From positions 33,123,427 through 33,187,426 of the forward strand of contig NC_071397.1 of NCBI RefSeq assembly GCF_022682495.2: a stretch of 64,000 bases of DNA, given 5' to 3'. Within the stretch, counting starts at the first letter, position 1. Every line of letters starts with the position of its first letter. The notes under the pieces were generated by a model. That model was not told where the DNA came from. It saw nothing but the letters and a program-made list of their open reading frames with translations, and made no database searches. The position numbers were made by a program, and so were the translations under genes. Positions 13,501 through 28,500 of this stretch are shown in pieces. Source of the DNA: Desmodus rotundus. Its lineage: Eukaryota > Chordata > Mammalia > Chiroptera > Phyllostomidae.

Positions 13501-16500
13501 GATGGAACTGGAGAGGATTATGCTAAGTGAAATAAGCCAGGCAGTGAAAGACAAATACCATATGATCTCACCTATAAGTGGAACCTAATAAACAAAACAA
13601 ACAAGCAAGCAAAATAGAGCCAGAGACATGGAAATAAAGAACAAAGTGACAGTGACCAGAAGTGGAGGGATAGCAGGGGAAAGAAGGAGAAGAGTCAAGT
13701 CAAGGAACATTTATTATGGTCCCATGCACAAAGAAAATGGGTGGGAGGGGCTGAATGTGGGAGGTGGGGGATAAGTAGGGCAGGGGAGACTAGTGGGGAG
13801 AAAATGGAAACAACTGTAATTGAACAACAACAAAAAATTTTTGAAAAGAGAAGTTCAAAGGATATGTTAAGACATTACAAGTGAATAGTGACACCCACCT
13901 GAATTCCAGCAGGATTGACTTCATCGAAGGCTCCCACAGTATTGAAGATGAACTTTACAACTTTGTTAAAATTATCATCCCCGATACTCCAAGAGGCATC
14001 AGTCAAGAATACAATATCTGCCTTGGCCCCTTTGCATACTGGGGAAATAAAAAAGAAAAAAAAGGAAGCCCCAGATCTCATGAATTCTTTCATTCAAGTG
14101 AAATTATATAACTGAGAAATGTAGTCAAACACTTTGCCACTAATCCAATTGGCCCTCAATTTCTGCTCCAGAATTACTTCATCTATTTGGATCCACTATG
14201 CAATATGTGCTCTTTCCTCATGGAACTCTTCAAGTAGCTTCCAGCAATAAATGAGGAGGATATGAAATGGAAAACGACAATGTCCAGAACTTAAGAGTTT
14301 GGAAAATTTGCATATTCTTATCAAAGATTTGGTGCAAATAAGGTGTCTTTTAATTTTAAATTAGGCCACTAGAATCATAGGGTGGTAAACAAGGGGTGGA
14401 ATAAAATTAATATCTTTAACTGAATCTTCAGACTTGGAGGCTAAAAAAATTCTAAAAATAAAAATTTAACAACCTGTTAGTGTATAAAAACTTAAAAGGT
14501 AGAATGTACAACATGAAGAGCAGACCCAAGTATAAACTATGCACTTCGGGTGATAATGATGCATCAGCATAGGCTCACGGATTGTGAAGACGTGCCACGC
14601 GGGTGGAGAGGTTGGTGCTGCGGGAGGCTGTGTGTGCAGGTTCAGGGAATGTTATGCACTTTCTGTCTAATTTTGCCATCAACTTAAAACTGCTCTATTC
14701 TAAAAAATAAACTCTATTAAAAATAAGCTGAACAAGCCAAGATTATCTACAGAATCTCAACAATCTAAAGAAACCCATTATCATTTTACCCTATAACAAT
14801 GTGCTTTTAATTTTTATCTTATGTAATAGGCTTAAAGAAGTTGTGGCAGGCTGCAGCCTTCTAAGATAAAAAAAATACTTTTAAAATCTGAAATGCTTTC
14901 AGTTAAACACTGAAAACAAAATGTGTGGGGAAAAATAAACTAGTGATTAGTGACTTTAAACTTAATTTGATAAAGCACAGAACTGTCCCAAATTACTGAG
15001 AGATCAGCTTTAACAGTATGTGTTTCTACCAGTTCACTGAAAGTAACAATTATGCCTCAAGCTTTAGAAAGTCAAGTGTTTTAGCTTTGTGCACTCCAGG
15101 GCACTTCTCAGGTCAGAAACCAGGATTCCCAAAGCCACTGGCCCAGGGGGTAGCTTGCAGATATAGCCAAAAAGATCTACAGCTCCTACTGATGCCAGCA
15201 GCCCACAGAAAGAAATGCCCACCAGGGACTATGTACGGTATCGGGAGACATTAATCTGCAAAATTAATGAAAAAGAGCTAGAGTAGCTTATGACTGATTC
15301 AATTCACACCAAAATGTTCCTGGAGGGGGAGAGCATATTACTGGTAATATTTTCTTTTAATCTAAAATCTCTTGAATGAGAATAATAAATCAGAAATGTT
15401 CTATATCAATTGCAAATGATGTACAGGTTGCATAAGTGAAGAAGGAAATAAATCCCTCCTTACTTATTAAATTGCCAAATCAGCTGTACTTACCATCTCG
15501 AGCAGGTGGAATTGTGGGAGGAGGAGGAGGTGTGGGTGGTTCTGTAGGGGCTTCTGTTGGTTTTAAGGCTAGAAATTTAAAAATAATGATTAGAAAAATA
15601 CAAAGTGTACACATTTCATATCACAGAAGGTAAATTTCAAGAATGATGTAAATCCTTGATGGCAAATTGTCTCATTGGCATGAACACACCAGGAATTCTA
15701 TTTTATCCAAATTTAGTATCATTCATAGTCATTCAACATTGACTATAGCTGCAAAAAGCAAAGCCAATATTCAAAGTGTTAATGTAAGGCCTTTAGAAAG
15801 GGTCAAATGAGTAAAAGTCACTAATATAGACGCACGTCAACTTCTCATTGTCAGCTGGAGCCTATCTCCCTCCTTTACCCCCTTCCTTAAAATAACACCA
15901 ACTATGTAAATGAGTAACGTGGATTTCTGCAGATAAAGGTCCTGAACCAGCTACAGACTGCACCTTCAAGAACCTGCCACCATTCCATCATTACTTCTGC
16001 CTATAGGGAGAAGTGCCTATACGGGAGTTACATAAGCATCCCACAGCTAGAACATTCTATTCTGAAGCCTTACTGACACACTCCAGGTTACTCAAAAACT
16101 TACTGGTATGTTCTTTGACAGAGACACCAGGACCCTCAAGGTTTGGTGTCTGCACAAAAACAGTGACGCCATAATCAGTGTCAGGTGAAAGGCCAGTGAA
16201 GCAGTGACTGGTTTCCGATCCACGCACTGTTATTTCCTGTCCTCTGGTTCCTGATTATGACAACAAATGAAAATGTCAGTGTCATCATTAATTACATTTA
16301 AAGACATTTTACACATAATTTTGTAAGCAAAATGGCACCTTTTTAAATATTTATTATATTTTTTCCATTATCATCCATTCCCCTTACACTGTCTCCCACC
16401 ACTACCCACTCTCCTCCCCACTGCAATCACCACACTGTTGTCTGTGTCCATGAGATCTTTTCTTCTTTGCTCTACCCCTGTACCCTCCTAACCCCCACCC

Positions 16501-19500
16501 CACCCCAGATCTGTCATCCTGCTATCTATGAGTCTGTCTCTATTTTGCTTGTTAGTTCGGTTTGTTCATTAGATTCCACATATGAGTATGAGTATGAGTG
16601 AAATTGTATGGTACTTCTCTTTCTCTGACCAGTTTATTTCACTTAGCATAATGTCCTCCAGGTCCATCGATGCTGTCGCGAAGGTTAAAATTTTGCACTT
16701 AAAAATGTTGCTACTATGTGCTCCAGGTTTTGTTTTGCACACGTACCATCTGCAGGGCTTAGCTTCAGCCTGTAGGAGGTGGCTGCCCGGTGAGGCGACC
16801 ATCTGACACAGAATGTATCCCACCCAACCTGGTAAGTTTTCAGATCTGTCACATTTAAATACACTACAAAATAAAGAAACAAATAACAGATTTACTAGGT
16901 AAATAAAGGCAGAAAGGCATATTTTTAATCATAACAAAATTTTAAAACTTTCACAATGGCTAAAAAAAAGTCTAAAATTTTGCTGTTTCTCTTTACACAT
17001 GAAAATGTGGCATGGTGGAAACAGACCTCCCTTCCTATCACTGATCTTCAAGGGAAAAGACACTCTGCACAGGCCCTCTCAACACTACAGTGCCGAAGAT
17101 GTCTCACAAAAAATGAGAAATTTTTCTAAAAGGCAATCTTAAGTCCTTGAATTGTTAGTAAAGCATTCGCAACAACAAAATCTATCTGGGCTGAATTAAT
17201 AATCATGGCATTTCTGTGTAAATTTTCAATTAAATCAATGTCCAGGGCCTGGCACAAATAACACCCCTATTTTTTTACAGTCTTTTATTACAAAATCATG
17301 AGCATTGTAATTCTGTAACATAATAATATCACACTGAAGCATACCATATGACACTGTAGGTGAAATGTTCAAATTAAAACTATAAATTGTTGCACCCATA
17401 TTATGACCCTGCCAACCACTCTCAGGCATGCGTTACTTCTGCTGGACCCTGCATTTACCTAATACATGTTTTCACATCAAATGTCAAAAAAGGAAAAAAA
17501 CTACACAGCATCCCAACTCTAATTTTACAGATCACTCATGATGACATGAAATTACAATTTTTATCTGTCAAAATTCAAAATATAACATTTTTGTGAACTA
17601 AACATATTTCATCATATACATTATTGGATACTGAATTGTATCACTTGTAGATTTGTTTAGCTGGACACAAAAGGGTCACACCCACTTCATGCTGAGGAAA
17701 CATGTATATGTTAAGAAGCAAAATCAAAAGCGGCTGACCTAGTAATTTGTACTACACATTTCCTTCCAACCATGCAAAGACATGTAACTCACACGTAGTG
17801 CCTTGGTCTGTCAGGGGGACACTGAGTCCAGAATCATACTGAGCGTAAACATTGACGTCATAGGTGGTGCTGGGATTGAGGTTGTGTAATGTGTATGAGG
17901 TCACCTCTCCCACGAAGACTTCCATGGGCTCACTGGAACCTTCAACAACAGTCACAAAAACACACAGATATATGTCATCACTAGTCTAAAATTTTTCTTA
18001 AAGTCAAAATGCCTTCACTTATACTCAAATGATAGTATGAACACCACTAATTCTAAAACCCCTTATGCGCTTGCTCACTACAGCACATGCTATAGTATAT
18101 GGTGAATATAACTGGAAGCAGACTCTGGATCCTGTGCCCTCTGGTTCTCAAAGCACAGCACTGTACCTGGGATGTAACAGGTATGTAGTCAGTGTTCCTT
18201 TAAGGAATAAATGAATCACCCAATGACTACTCTAGACCCTCAGACATCTTCCCTAAGCCTCACTTTGCCAGCACAGTGCTTTGCACACAGTAGGTGTTCA
18301 ATTGACATTTTTCAGTGTGTGGTGATGATTTAAGAACACCCCTCTTGGACCTCATTCCATGAGCTTAGTGATTGAAGGTCCTCAGTTACTGACACCTCTT
18401 CCTCCTTTAAGCTTTCTCTCCATTTCTTACACAAGCTCACCTTCCCTTGCTCTTACCCTCTCTCTTTATGTTTTTCTAGGAAAATATTTCTAGGAAATTT
18501 CAAAAGGTTCATGCCCTTCTTGGGTATTTGGAAGATGCCCTAGAAAATCTGGTACAAAGAGTATTTTTCTTCCACTGTTCCAAGAGTATAGATAGAACAT
18601 AGAAATATAGCAAATGCTTTAATAAAGGTGGTATCTGTTTAGATGAAAGTGTCAATGGCAAGTTGAAAGCAAGCTTGTTATACATAAACTAAAATACATA
18701 TGTCCCAAATGGAATAATACTTTGACATAGAGGGAAAACTACAGAACTTTGTATTGATTAAATATTCATTATTTCATATCTTAATAACACATAGAAGTCT
18801 GAACACAAATACCTTCAATTCATGGAATTTTGTGAACCATATAAAATTTTTAGCCATGTACACCCACAGTAATAATACTTTAGACCATTGGCTTAAAATA
18901 CTATTTCCAGAAACATTACCTCTGATCAAGGAGGACCTGATGTGATAACTGAATTGTCAGTAGAGTGTAATCACAGGGGATGCAACGAAGAACACCCTCA
19001 TACCCAAAAAACTCTTCAGTGCATTTCTATGATGATAAAAGTGCTTCCTTACCCACTGGCTTATATACAATTTTATAGCCAAGAACTGGAGAAGGTGAAG
19101 GATCCCAGGACACCCTGAATCTTGTATACCATTCATCAGAGATGTGTATGTTCTGAGGCGGAAGTAGTCCCACTGCAAACGAATATTGACACACATCACC
19201 GACCTTTCATTGACACACTGGGAGAGCACAGAGCTTTCTGAGTATTGGTTATAAGGACTGATAGCACAACACCATGAAAGAAACTTTATAATATCTCATA
19301 AGTTCTTATCCAGAAAACAGAGATACTGGAATGTTCAACAGAAAGCTTGGGGTGTTTTCAAATCAAACTGCAATTCACATACACTCAGAAACTGGTGATT
19401 TCCAGAGCTGGTGTTTTATATGATGCAGAATGATAGAAAGTTTAAAAAAAAAACCATTCCACTTTTAGAATGTTATAGATTACAGATTATTAGAGCCAAC

Positions 19501-22500
19501 AAGCAATTTAGAGACTATCTAGTCCAAACACCTTTCCCCAGAAAAGTAACAAAATATATTCTAAAACCTAAGGGGAAGTAAAAAATGGGAAGTTGTTAAA
19601 TTAAATCATATTTATTTTAAATTAAAATCACTAAGCTAAATCTTCATTGCCTCAGTCCTAGAGACAGGAGGTATTAATAAATATAAATTCCTGGCCTTGA
19701 GACACTGACCTGAAACAAGTCTAGCCCTGGTTTTCTCCCAAGAGCATTCATACATTACCTCTCCGAAATTCTGTCATGTTGCCAAGGTCATTTAAGCACA
19801 AAAAGAGTTGGGGCACCTGAGTGTAGTAAGGATCCTGAAATCGTGTTGAATGGAATGGGGAAAAGGATGCCAATATTTACCAGCAACAGAAACCAGATCT
19901 ACAGTTTAGCGAGTCTTTACGCTAGAACAGTGGCTCTCAACCTGGGCACATTAGAACATCAGCAGGTTCAGGCCACACCCCAGACCAGTTACATCAGTAA
20001 CTCTGGGGGTGGCACCCAGGAAAAGCATTTTTAAAAGCTCCTCAGGTGATTCCAATGAGCAGTCAAACTGGAGAACCTTTGCTCTAAACCAGTGGTCCCC
20101 AACCTTTTTGGCATCAGGGACCGGTTTCATGAAAGACAATTTTTCCATGGACTGGTGTCAGGGTTGGGAGGGGATGGTTTCGTGATGGTTCAAGTGTGTT
20201 ACGTTCAAGCTTATCTCCTACTGTGCGGCCTGTTTCCTAAGAGGCCCAAACCAGTACCACTCCTTGGCCCGAGGCTGGGGACCCCTGCTCTAAACCATAG
20301 GAAATTGCTGCCAGTGCAGGCTAGAAAAGGGGCCTGAACATTGGCAATTCTTTGTAAATTACTGGATACAATAGGAAAAATACTTTTTTTAAAAAAGCTA
20401 AATTTGTAAAGAGAGGAGATAAATTATAATCATCTCGTTTATTTATGACTTAAGATTCTTTCATGATGAAGTGTTTTTTGCCGTTACTAAACTGACTGAG
20501 TCAACAGCTACAAGCTTAACGGATACCGCACAAACTAAAACAAGATTCAGAGATTATGCAATGGTTTTCCGAAGGGGAAATAAAACTAGCTCAAGCAAAG
20601 CAAAATATACGGAATTTTTCTCCTTTTTCTTCTTTAAGTGGGCCTTTAAACATTTAAAATACAAGTCCTGTTCTCATATCCTTTCAACAAAAGTCAAGGT
20701 CTAATATAAATGTTAATGAAATACTAGTGTAGCATTTGAATTGCATTGGTAAAGGTAAAATTTAAAGATTATAAAAGGCATAAGACATTTACCAGTTCTT
20801 CCATTTCCTGTTAGATGGCTACCATCTCCATCTTCATAAACAGGAATAACAGTAATTTTATACGGAGTATCAGCTTGCAGGGGCTGCAGTATTACATTGT
20901 TCCTTCTGCCTGGGACTGTGGTCTACAGGGGAAGTTAAATTATACATTTATTATCAGCTAAAGGGCTTCCAGATCAAAAGACAATATTGTTTTATGTATT
21001 CCCAAAAAGAGTAATGTTCTCTTCATATTTTCCTCTTGTTGCACAATAGCTCGTGGCAAGGCGATGTCCGCACAGCCTGTGTGCAGAATGGGAGCATGGT
21101 TTTAGAGTCAGACAGATCTGGGCTCCAGTCTCAGGTTAGCCATTTACCAGCTGTATGACTTAGCACCTTGAAAGACACCGTAAAAATTAAGAGCAGTAAC
21201 TTGTGGAACACCTCAGAATGTGCCTAGTATGACTGCTGCCCCGCTCGGTAGTATGTTTGCCCCTGCATCTCTCATCAGCACATGTTATGATTTTGTATAC
21301 TCCTTCAACAAATATGGGTATCAGTTTCGCTAATACTAAGTAGGTGAGAAAAGACGAAAAGAAGAAATGGAAAATGCATTTAACTACCTCCATGAAGAGG
21401 AAACAAATCAGATCTCTCAATCTCTCTTTCAACCCTAAGCTTTACTTCTATAAACAGGGTGATTTTAGAATGTTATAGATTGCAGATAACTTATGCCTGT
21501 GATTCCCAGAGCAGAGTTCCTTGATTACAAGTGGTGAACTGGGAGAAGAAATTATATTTGTACTGTTTTCGGAAAGAGAAGGGAAATTGCATAGTTGCAC
21601 GTGGGGAGGCTGAACAAACATTAAAGCATGAGTGTCTTTGCTTTGGCAAACTAAGTGTGGCAATACTGCTTCTGTCATTTTGATCAGAAACACTACATGG
21701 CAATCACATATGGTTCTAACTGATAAAATGAGGGCTTAAACTAAAGCTTACTATATTAAGTAGAGGAAATATTTTATAACATAGGGATAAGGGAAGGAGA
21801 ATGATTAAAGAGATTGTATGTAGTAAAATGGTTGCAAAGCACAGACCAAACAGCTTTACAATCAACATTGTGTGTAATCTTCCACTATCTAAACTATTAC
21901 TAAACTTTAAAGAAAGTGAGGACTTCTTCCATTCATAACAAATGGATATGCATAATGAGGGTAATGAGGACACTATAAGAAACCCAAATCTGGTTCTAGA
22001 GAGATAAAATATGATAAGAAGTGTGAAGAATCTCAGCATTTGATCTTGAATTTGGATAGCTCAGAATAACTGGTATCATGCTTCACTAGATTTAATTCCT
22101 ATGGTATAATTAGATGGTTAGAAATATGCATGTTATGAGATAAGATAGTTTTTCAAGCTATCTTTAGAATAAAAGTGAGTCCCCAAAACAGTGATTCTCT
22201 GTGGTATGGGAGACCAGACTAGGCACATTCTGGTCCCAATATCATGTGAGACAAAGTCATACAGAATGTCATGTCACACACGAGCCAGGAACTTGACTCT
22301 AACCCTAGCACAGTCCTAAAGGAGAAAACTTAATTTCACCCTCCAACCAGGTCCTGTTACAAAATGCTCACATAAATGAGAACAGACTTACATATTCATC
22401 GATCGGGTCACCGACGGTGGGAGAATAAATGATCCTGTATTGCTGAACTGGCCCATCGGCATGATCCCAGGCCACAGAGAGGCTATTGGTGGTCTCCCCA

Positions 22501-25500
22501 AAGACTCTCAGATTTCTTGCTCCACTTCGTGGTACTAAATGAATAAAATACAATAGAGTTATGTGCCTGCCTGTGAGCATGACAGACATGGGACAGAGGG
22601 AGGGGTATAAAAGAATTTTACCCTGGTCAGATTAAGGAAGTTACTTTCAGGTGTTTCTACACTCACTAGGTTGTTTATTCCCTATGATAAAATACACATC
22701 TTCTATGGTTTCAATGTGAAAACATAAACTGTAGAAACTGCTACATTGCAGAGCTACAGTTACATGCTGAACTCCAGTGACACAGAACTAGATTTGAACC
22801 TAAATGTACAGACTGGGGGAAAAAAGGATTATTTTAACCACTATAATCACTTCCTGATTAACAAAGCATAGAAGCCAAGCCCTCATCTTTGAAAGGTACC
22901 TATTTAGTGAGAAGACCTACTACTGAAGGCCAGGAGGGAAGAAACCCCTTCTTAACTTAGGCCTTAACACAATGACAATATGACCAAATAAAGTTCACTC
23001 AGCACAAAGGGCAAACATGGACCCAAAGCTTTCACCTGGAGTGTCCAGACCCAGCCTCACCTGCACAAAGGGGGCAAAAGCTCTCACGACCTCTCACTCA
23101 CCACCCACTGCTCACTCACTTAAGAAGCCATGCCACTGAGTTACAAGGAAATGGGGTGGAGAAAGGATTTCTGCCTCACGTGTTCGGCCCTGGGCGGGGC
23201 TGGGGTTCCCCTCTCCATCTGAGTAGAGAGCCACGATGTTCACGGAATAGGGTGTGTCGGGAATCAGCCGCTCCAGGTGCACTGTGCGGGTGTTTCCTGG
23301 CACCACAACCTGGAGGGGAGGAAGTGCCAAATTCTGCCTGATGACAACCCAAATGCTTACCAAGTCTTTTATTAGTCAGCACAATAATTCTGATAATAAA
23401 AAGCTGAGCCCAGACATGCCAAAAGCCAACTACTTGTGCTTCTTCATGAGATCTGCCCAACCCACATGATTAGATGCAATTTATCCTCAGAAACTTCCTC
23501 TCCAAACAAAGTTAGTTCACACTCCCATTTATGTCTACTGTAAAGATTCTCAAATATAACCTCCAGTGCTCATGATAGTAACTCGAAGAACATTCCTGAA
23601 TGTTAGATAAACATAAGAGACTTCTACCCTGTGGGGGAGAAATTCTATGTTACAAGAGAGAGCAGCTCTATGCAATGGATAAGGACAACGTTGTCTGAAT
23701 ATGTCCTATCATACACAGGGACATGCAAATCAACATTCTTACAAACCACACGAGTTGTTCATCATTTGTTTATCTTTGTTCACCGTTATTGTTTATTTTT
23801 ATAGACTTGTAAGTAAAGTTAGTCTATAAATTTACTTTTTTAAGTGTTCTGATACTGTCATACTCAAATTAGTAATTTCTGATTTCTAAATTATTAATTT
23901 CCTTACAAAACTGAATAGTTCTATGGCATTTTGTACAAGCCAGTAAAGGAATGCTCTAGGACAGCTTTGTAATAAGACATCTGGATTTTACAACACCAGC
24001 CCATATTAACAGGGTTTAGCAATGACTTGCATTTGTTCCTGGCATTTTGAACTCACATTGCTAATTTGAGTTTTCCCCCAAATTTCAGCTTTGCTAACTA
24101 ATTGTATAATTAATACTCCTGCCTTAATTCATCAAAACCAATCATGTAATCATTATTCTTTGGCATGTCTGTGGTTTGAATTCTTACAGACTATTCAGCA
24201 GGACACAAACACGAGCCTCTGTTCACCAGGAAATGAAGTTTTCCTGAGACTCAGTGCCACACCAATAACTGGCTTATTGTTCTGGGCCAGCAGCCATGGC
24301 AGGAGGCACAGTAGGACCTACAAAAGTCATTTGCTGAGTCGAAGAGACAACGTTGCTTACAGAGTCGGAGGGCCTCGTGCCATCCACAGGAGAGTATACA
24401 ATGCGGTACTGCTGCACAGGCCCAGGGGCAGGGTCCCAGCGAACATCTAGGCTGTTGGGTGAAGGATTGTACACTTGGATGTCTCTCGCCGATCCTCTCA
24501 CCACTGAGAAAGGAAAAGTCAATGCGTATTTCTTAAGTCTGTTTATACATGTTGAGTTTTTGTTATCACTTCTCCAGAACTTACACTCTGTAAAAGCATA
24601 AAACACTATCCTCCTTAAACTTCTAATTATCTACATGCAAAAGTGGATTTAAACTATCCAAATCCAAATTCACCCAGTGTTAGTCAATTATGGCCTTTGT
24701 CTATATGGAAGCAAAGTTGTTACCAATAAAAACAAGCTAATAAATGTTGTAATTCTGGGTTGACCATAGAGGGACAAGGGATAAGGAACAAAAACTGGAA
24801 AAGATGCTTCAGTTTTCCAACATCAGTAATGGAGAGACAGAGAGGAGGAATTTTATTGTGTTTTCGATTTTATGAATGTCTTCTGCTATGATTAAAATTA
24901 AAAGCAAAAGGAGGGAGAAATAAGATCCTTGTATCTCAATTATCTGCCCCAATAGTGACTTAGAAAAACATAAACTAAACCCACGTATTAACCCCAAACT
25001 ATAGTTTAGTCAATAACATCATCTTTCTAGACCGCTAATCTTACCAAAGGAAGGCAAAGAAATATTTATAAGTATGCGCAAAAGCCTTTAAGCAACACAA
25101 CAAAGAACTGTAAAACCACTATAAACTGGTTTTCAAGATGTTAAAGACAAATAAAATCACACGGATTTTTAATGCCAAAAGACACTTCAGCAAACCAGAG
25201 AAATGTGCAATCAAGCAATATGAGGGACAAATTTCAACAATTCACACTATAACGTCAATTACAAAACACTGCTTTGCACAAATTTATAAAGCACAAAGTT
25301 CAGTGAATTTTTGTCAGTGAAAGATAATAACCAAAGTGGGGTATTAACTATTGTATACACATTTATAAATCTTGAAATTATCATTTCAGAAGGCAAATGC
25401 CATTATAAATTTTGTTTTATTTCATACCCCAAAATAGTAACAGTTTGTAGTGTTTGACAGGTGAATTATGAGTAACTTTTATGTTTTTATTTTATTATTC

Positions 25501-28500
25501 TGAATTTTCCAAACTTTTTCAGTGGGCCTATATGGTCTTTATAATGAAAAGAAAAATTGTTAATGAAAAGGCTAGATTCTCCTGCCTGCTTACTTACACG
25601 TCCTTCCAGTGTCTGAGGTGCGCCCTCCGTCCCCCTCAGTGTAAACGGGGACTACTGTGACAGTGTAGGGGGTATCTGGCTGCAGGTTCCTCAGAATAGC
25701 ATAATTGGTATTCCCAGGGATTGGCACCTAAAGATTTTAATAAAACATAAAGCCCTTGATTTTTTTTTTAAACTTGTAAAAGAAATAATACTTCAAACAA
25801 TAGAATACTCAAAATACTAACTCAAGACAAGAAGCAAGCTCTGTACTACTGGAATATAATGTCCCCATATAAACTGTTATAAGAGGTTATGAAGACTCCT
25901 CTAGACCCCTACACTCACCCTAGGCTCCCCCAGCAGAACTTCTGGAATGATCACTTCCAGCCCCAATTCCCCACAATCCCCTTACCACCCAGGCACCAAG
26001 ACAACAACTTGCTCTCTATCAAGTTCTGTTAAATGAATATAAACTTCATCAATGCTAAAACAAAACAGTTAATCCCTTTAGCTCCATGTTTAAATCATTC
26101 AGCTACAGTTTAAACAAACACGCATGTTTCACTACAGGAAATAATTACCAGTTCCTCTGGACCACCTGCCGTTGGTGCATAGAAGAGCTTGTACTGACGC
26201 GGATTTCCCTCTGCATGGTCCCAGCGAACACTCAAGGTGCTGGTAGAAGGGTCATACACTCTTAGGTTCCGCACAGTATTCAGAGGTTCTAGAATGCACA
26301 GAAATCACATCACACACAGTAAGGTCCTCACAGCCAAGCACATGCGAAGCGCAGGTTCAGTGGTTCACCCCTAGAACATAGCAGGCACCCCACAGTGCGC
26401 ACTGCACAAGGATCTGCTGAAGGAGTGAATAAGTGAAAAACTGCAATAATCCGGCACACGTCTCGTCTCTCCACAAGACATTCTGGACTCAGAGCATTTT
26501 CTTTTTATTCTAGAAAATAGTAAGTGTCTTTCTCCACAAAGAGACAGTTAACTCCAAGCAAGGATATTAAAAACAATATTATTTTTAAACGTATCTTTAA
26601 AGATTATCAAAACTCTGTGTCACCTCAGTGTTTCCAGTTAAAGATGTGATCACGTTCCAAAGGCAATAACTAAGAAGCGACAGGAGTCTGGGTTCACTTA
26701 CTCGTCTTGCCTCTTCCCGTCATCCGACCTCCTTCACCGTCAGTGTACAGGGACGACACAGTGATTGTGTAAGGAGTGTCAGGCTTCAGTTTCTGCAGGA
26801 GCACACTGTTCTGTCGTCCTCCTATTGTGATCTTGAGTGAAACAGGAAAAAGCGTGAACTTTGTTCTCTCCATCTCCCTAGTCTGTTAGAAAAAGCTCTT
26901 TCTGCAAGGGAGCCGTTTGAGACCCTTGCCAAGATCTGGAAACACGTACACACCACAGTGAAGATTTAAAGATGTCATATGGTATAATTTTAAATACAAA
27001 TTATACACCTTAAATCACAAAAAAAAAAGCCTCTAAGCCTTACACTGGTGACCTCAAAAAGATATTTCAACTTGCTCGCTGCCAGCACTGCAAAATTTCA
27101 CCCAAAAGGATTTCACTGATCTCTTCCCATGAAGGCATTAATCATAAGTGAGCTACAAACGAACTTTAAGATAGCAAAGACTTACATAATATTAGAGGTT
27201 CTGCACCATTCGGTATAATTCTTACTTTTTCTTACAGATGTTTCTTACTTGCTTTGAAAACACATTAAAATGATTCAGCGAAAGATCTAAAGCTTCCGGT
27301 GTTTCCCCCAAACACTGCCACTCTAATGGCAGTAGCCGTGCACACTACGTGACGGGGCCCTTTGCCAGGACACTCAGGCAGGGGCTCCCAGTCATCTCCA
27401 TGTGGTACGATGCTTTTCCACTTTCCTCCAGTTACAGAGGTTTCAGTATTTTATTCTTTGCTTGAGGCCATCTAGCTATCTTGTTGAAAGAAAATTTGTA
27501 TGATTTGTTAACAGTTTACCGAATGCAGATGTTTGTGCCACACTAATTAAAATCACATGAAAGTGGCATGCTGCCCACAATGAGTGTACATGTGGATGGC
27601 TGGGTGTGCTAGCACAGTCCAGATGCTTCCAGCATTGCACCCGTCCTTTCAAGTTCTACAGGAAACCTCAGTGAATCACTGTAGTCATCCTAATAGAAGC
27701 AAATTGAACTACAGTGGCTAATTTTAATAAATTTAGTATTTGCGGTGATGAGAGAAAATATCAGTGGCAGTACAAGCCAGTTGATACTTAACAAATCTGA
27801 AAGCAACCACTTAATAGAGGTAGCCTTATGAGTAAGCAGAAGGGTGTCTGCCTATTTCTTCCATCCAACTGTACAAGATAATTCTAGCATCAGAGATTCA
27901 TTACTTTGATCAGGTCATGGACTAGCATTGAAATGAAAAGGCCCCTAACAATAACAAACCTTAGGGATCATCAGCTAATAGTTTCCAGGGGATACAGTTA
28001 TGAGACTCCATCTAATTCTAATAAATAGCTGAGAGACAGTAAAAGAGATCTGGACAGCAGTCAGAGGGTCAGTATCACTAAGGAGAGAAATGTTAAGGTC
28101 AAGTTTACCCCACTGTATTTTTACCTAAATCTGGCCTGGCATAGGCAAAAGAAGTTCTGTTTCTGTCATTAAAATATCAATTCATCAAATATGTCTTACT
28201 TTTTGTAAAAAGCCAGATGATTATAGTTGATATTTAGTCTATTCATGATAATAATAATATATTTAACATATATAAATAATAATTTATTTAACTGAGACAT
28301 ATTCTCAATCCAAATGTATCAAACCACCTAAGTCAAGGTCTATGGAAACTTCAAAGACCAACTCAAAAGTCACACTGGGGATGGGAAGATTTCTGGTTCA
28401 GCTAAACCCACTTACTACTATGTACTTTCAGAGACCTTTAACCACAGCCAGCGTCTACCTCCGCTAGCTCCTCTAAACTGCTTGGAGGGAAGACCCACTT

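Larger units (their letters stand above)
12103..15493. other. Introns 33-32 and 32-31
   Basis: They hold the MIR at 12556 and the L1 at 13344. In 14039-15493 I recognise nothing. Confidence 0.7.
15569..20792. other. Introns around exons 31 to 26
   Basis: Apart from the L1 piece, the ancient repeat, MER5 and hAT listed separately, this is AT-rich intron. A short MIR/L2-like tail, 'ctttgcacacagtaggtg', is visible near 18280. Confidence 0.65.
20923..26701. other. Introns around exons 25 to 21
   Basis: They hold one MIR fragment at 21085. 24504-25597 and 22535-23179 show nothing recognisable. Confidence 0.65.

Noticed and set aside
16569..16863. Extended exon 29 form reading into the L1
   Set aside because: The continuing frame is chance. 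The GTACGT donor at 16746-16745 and phase agreement with exon 30 define the exon end.
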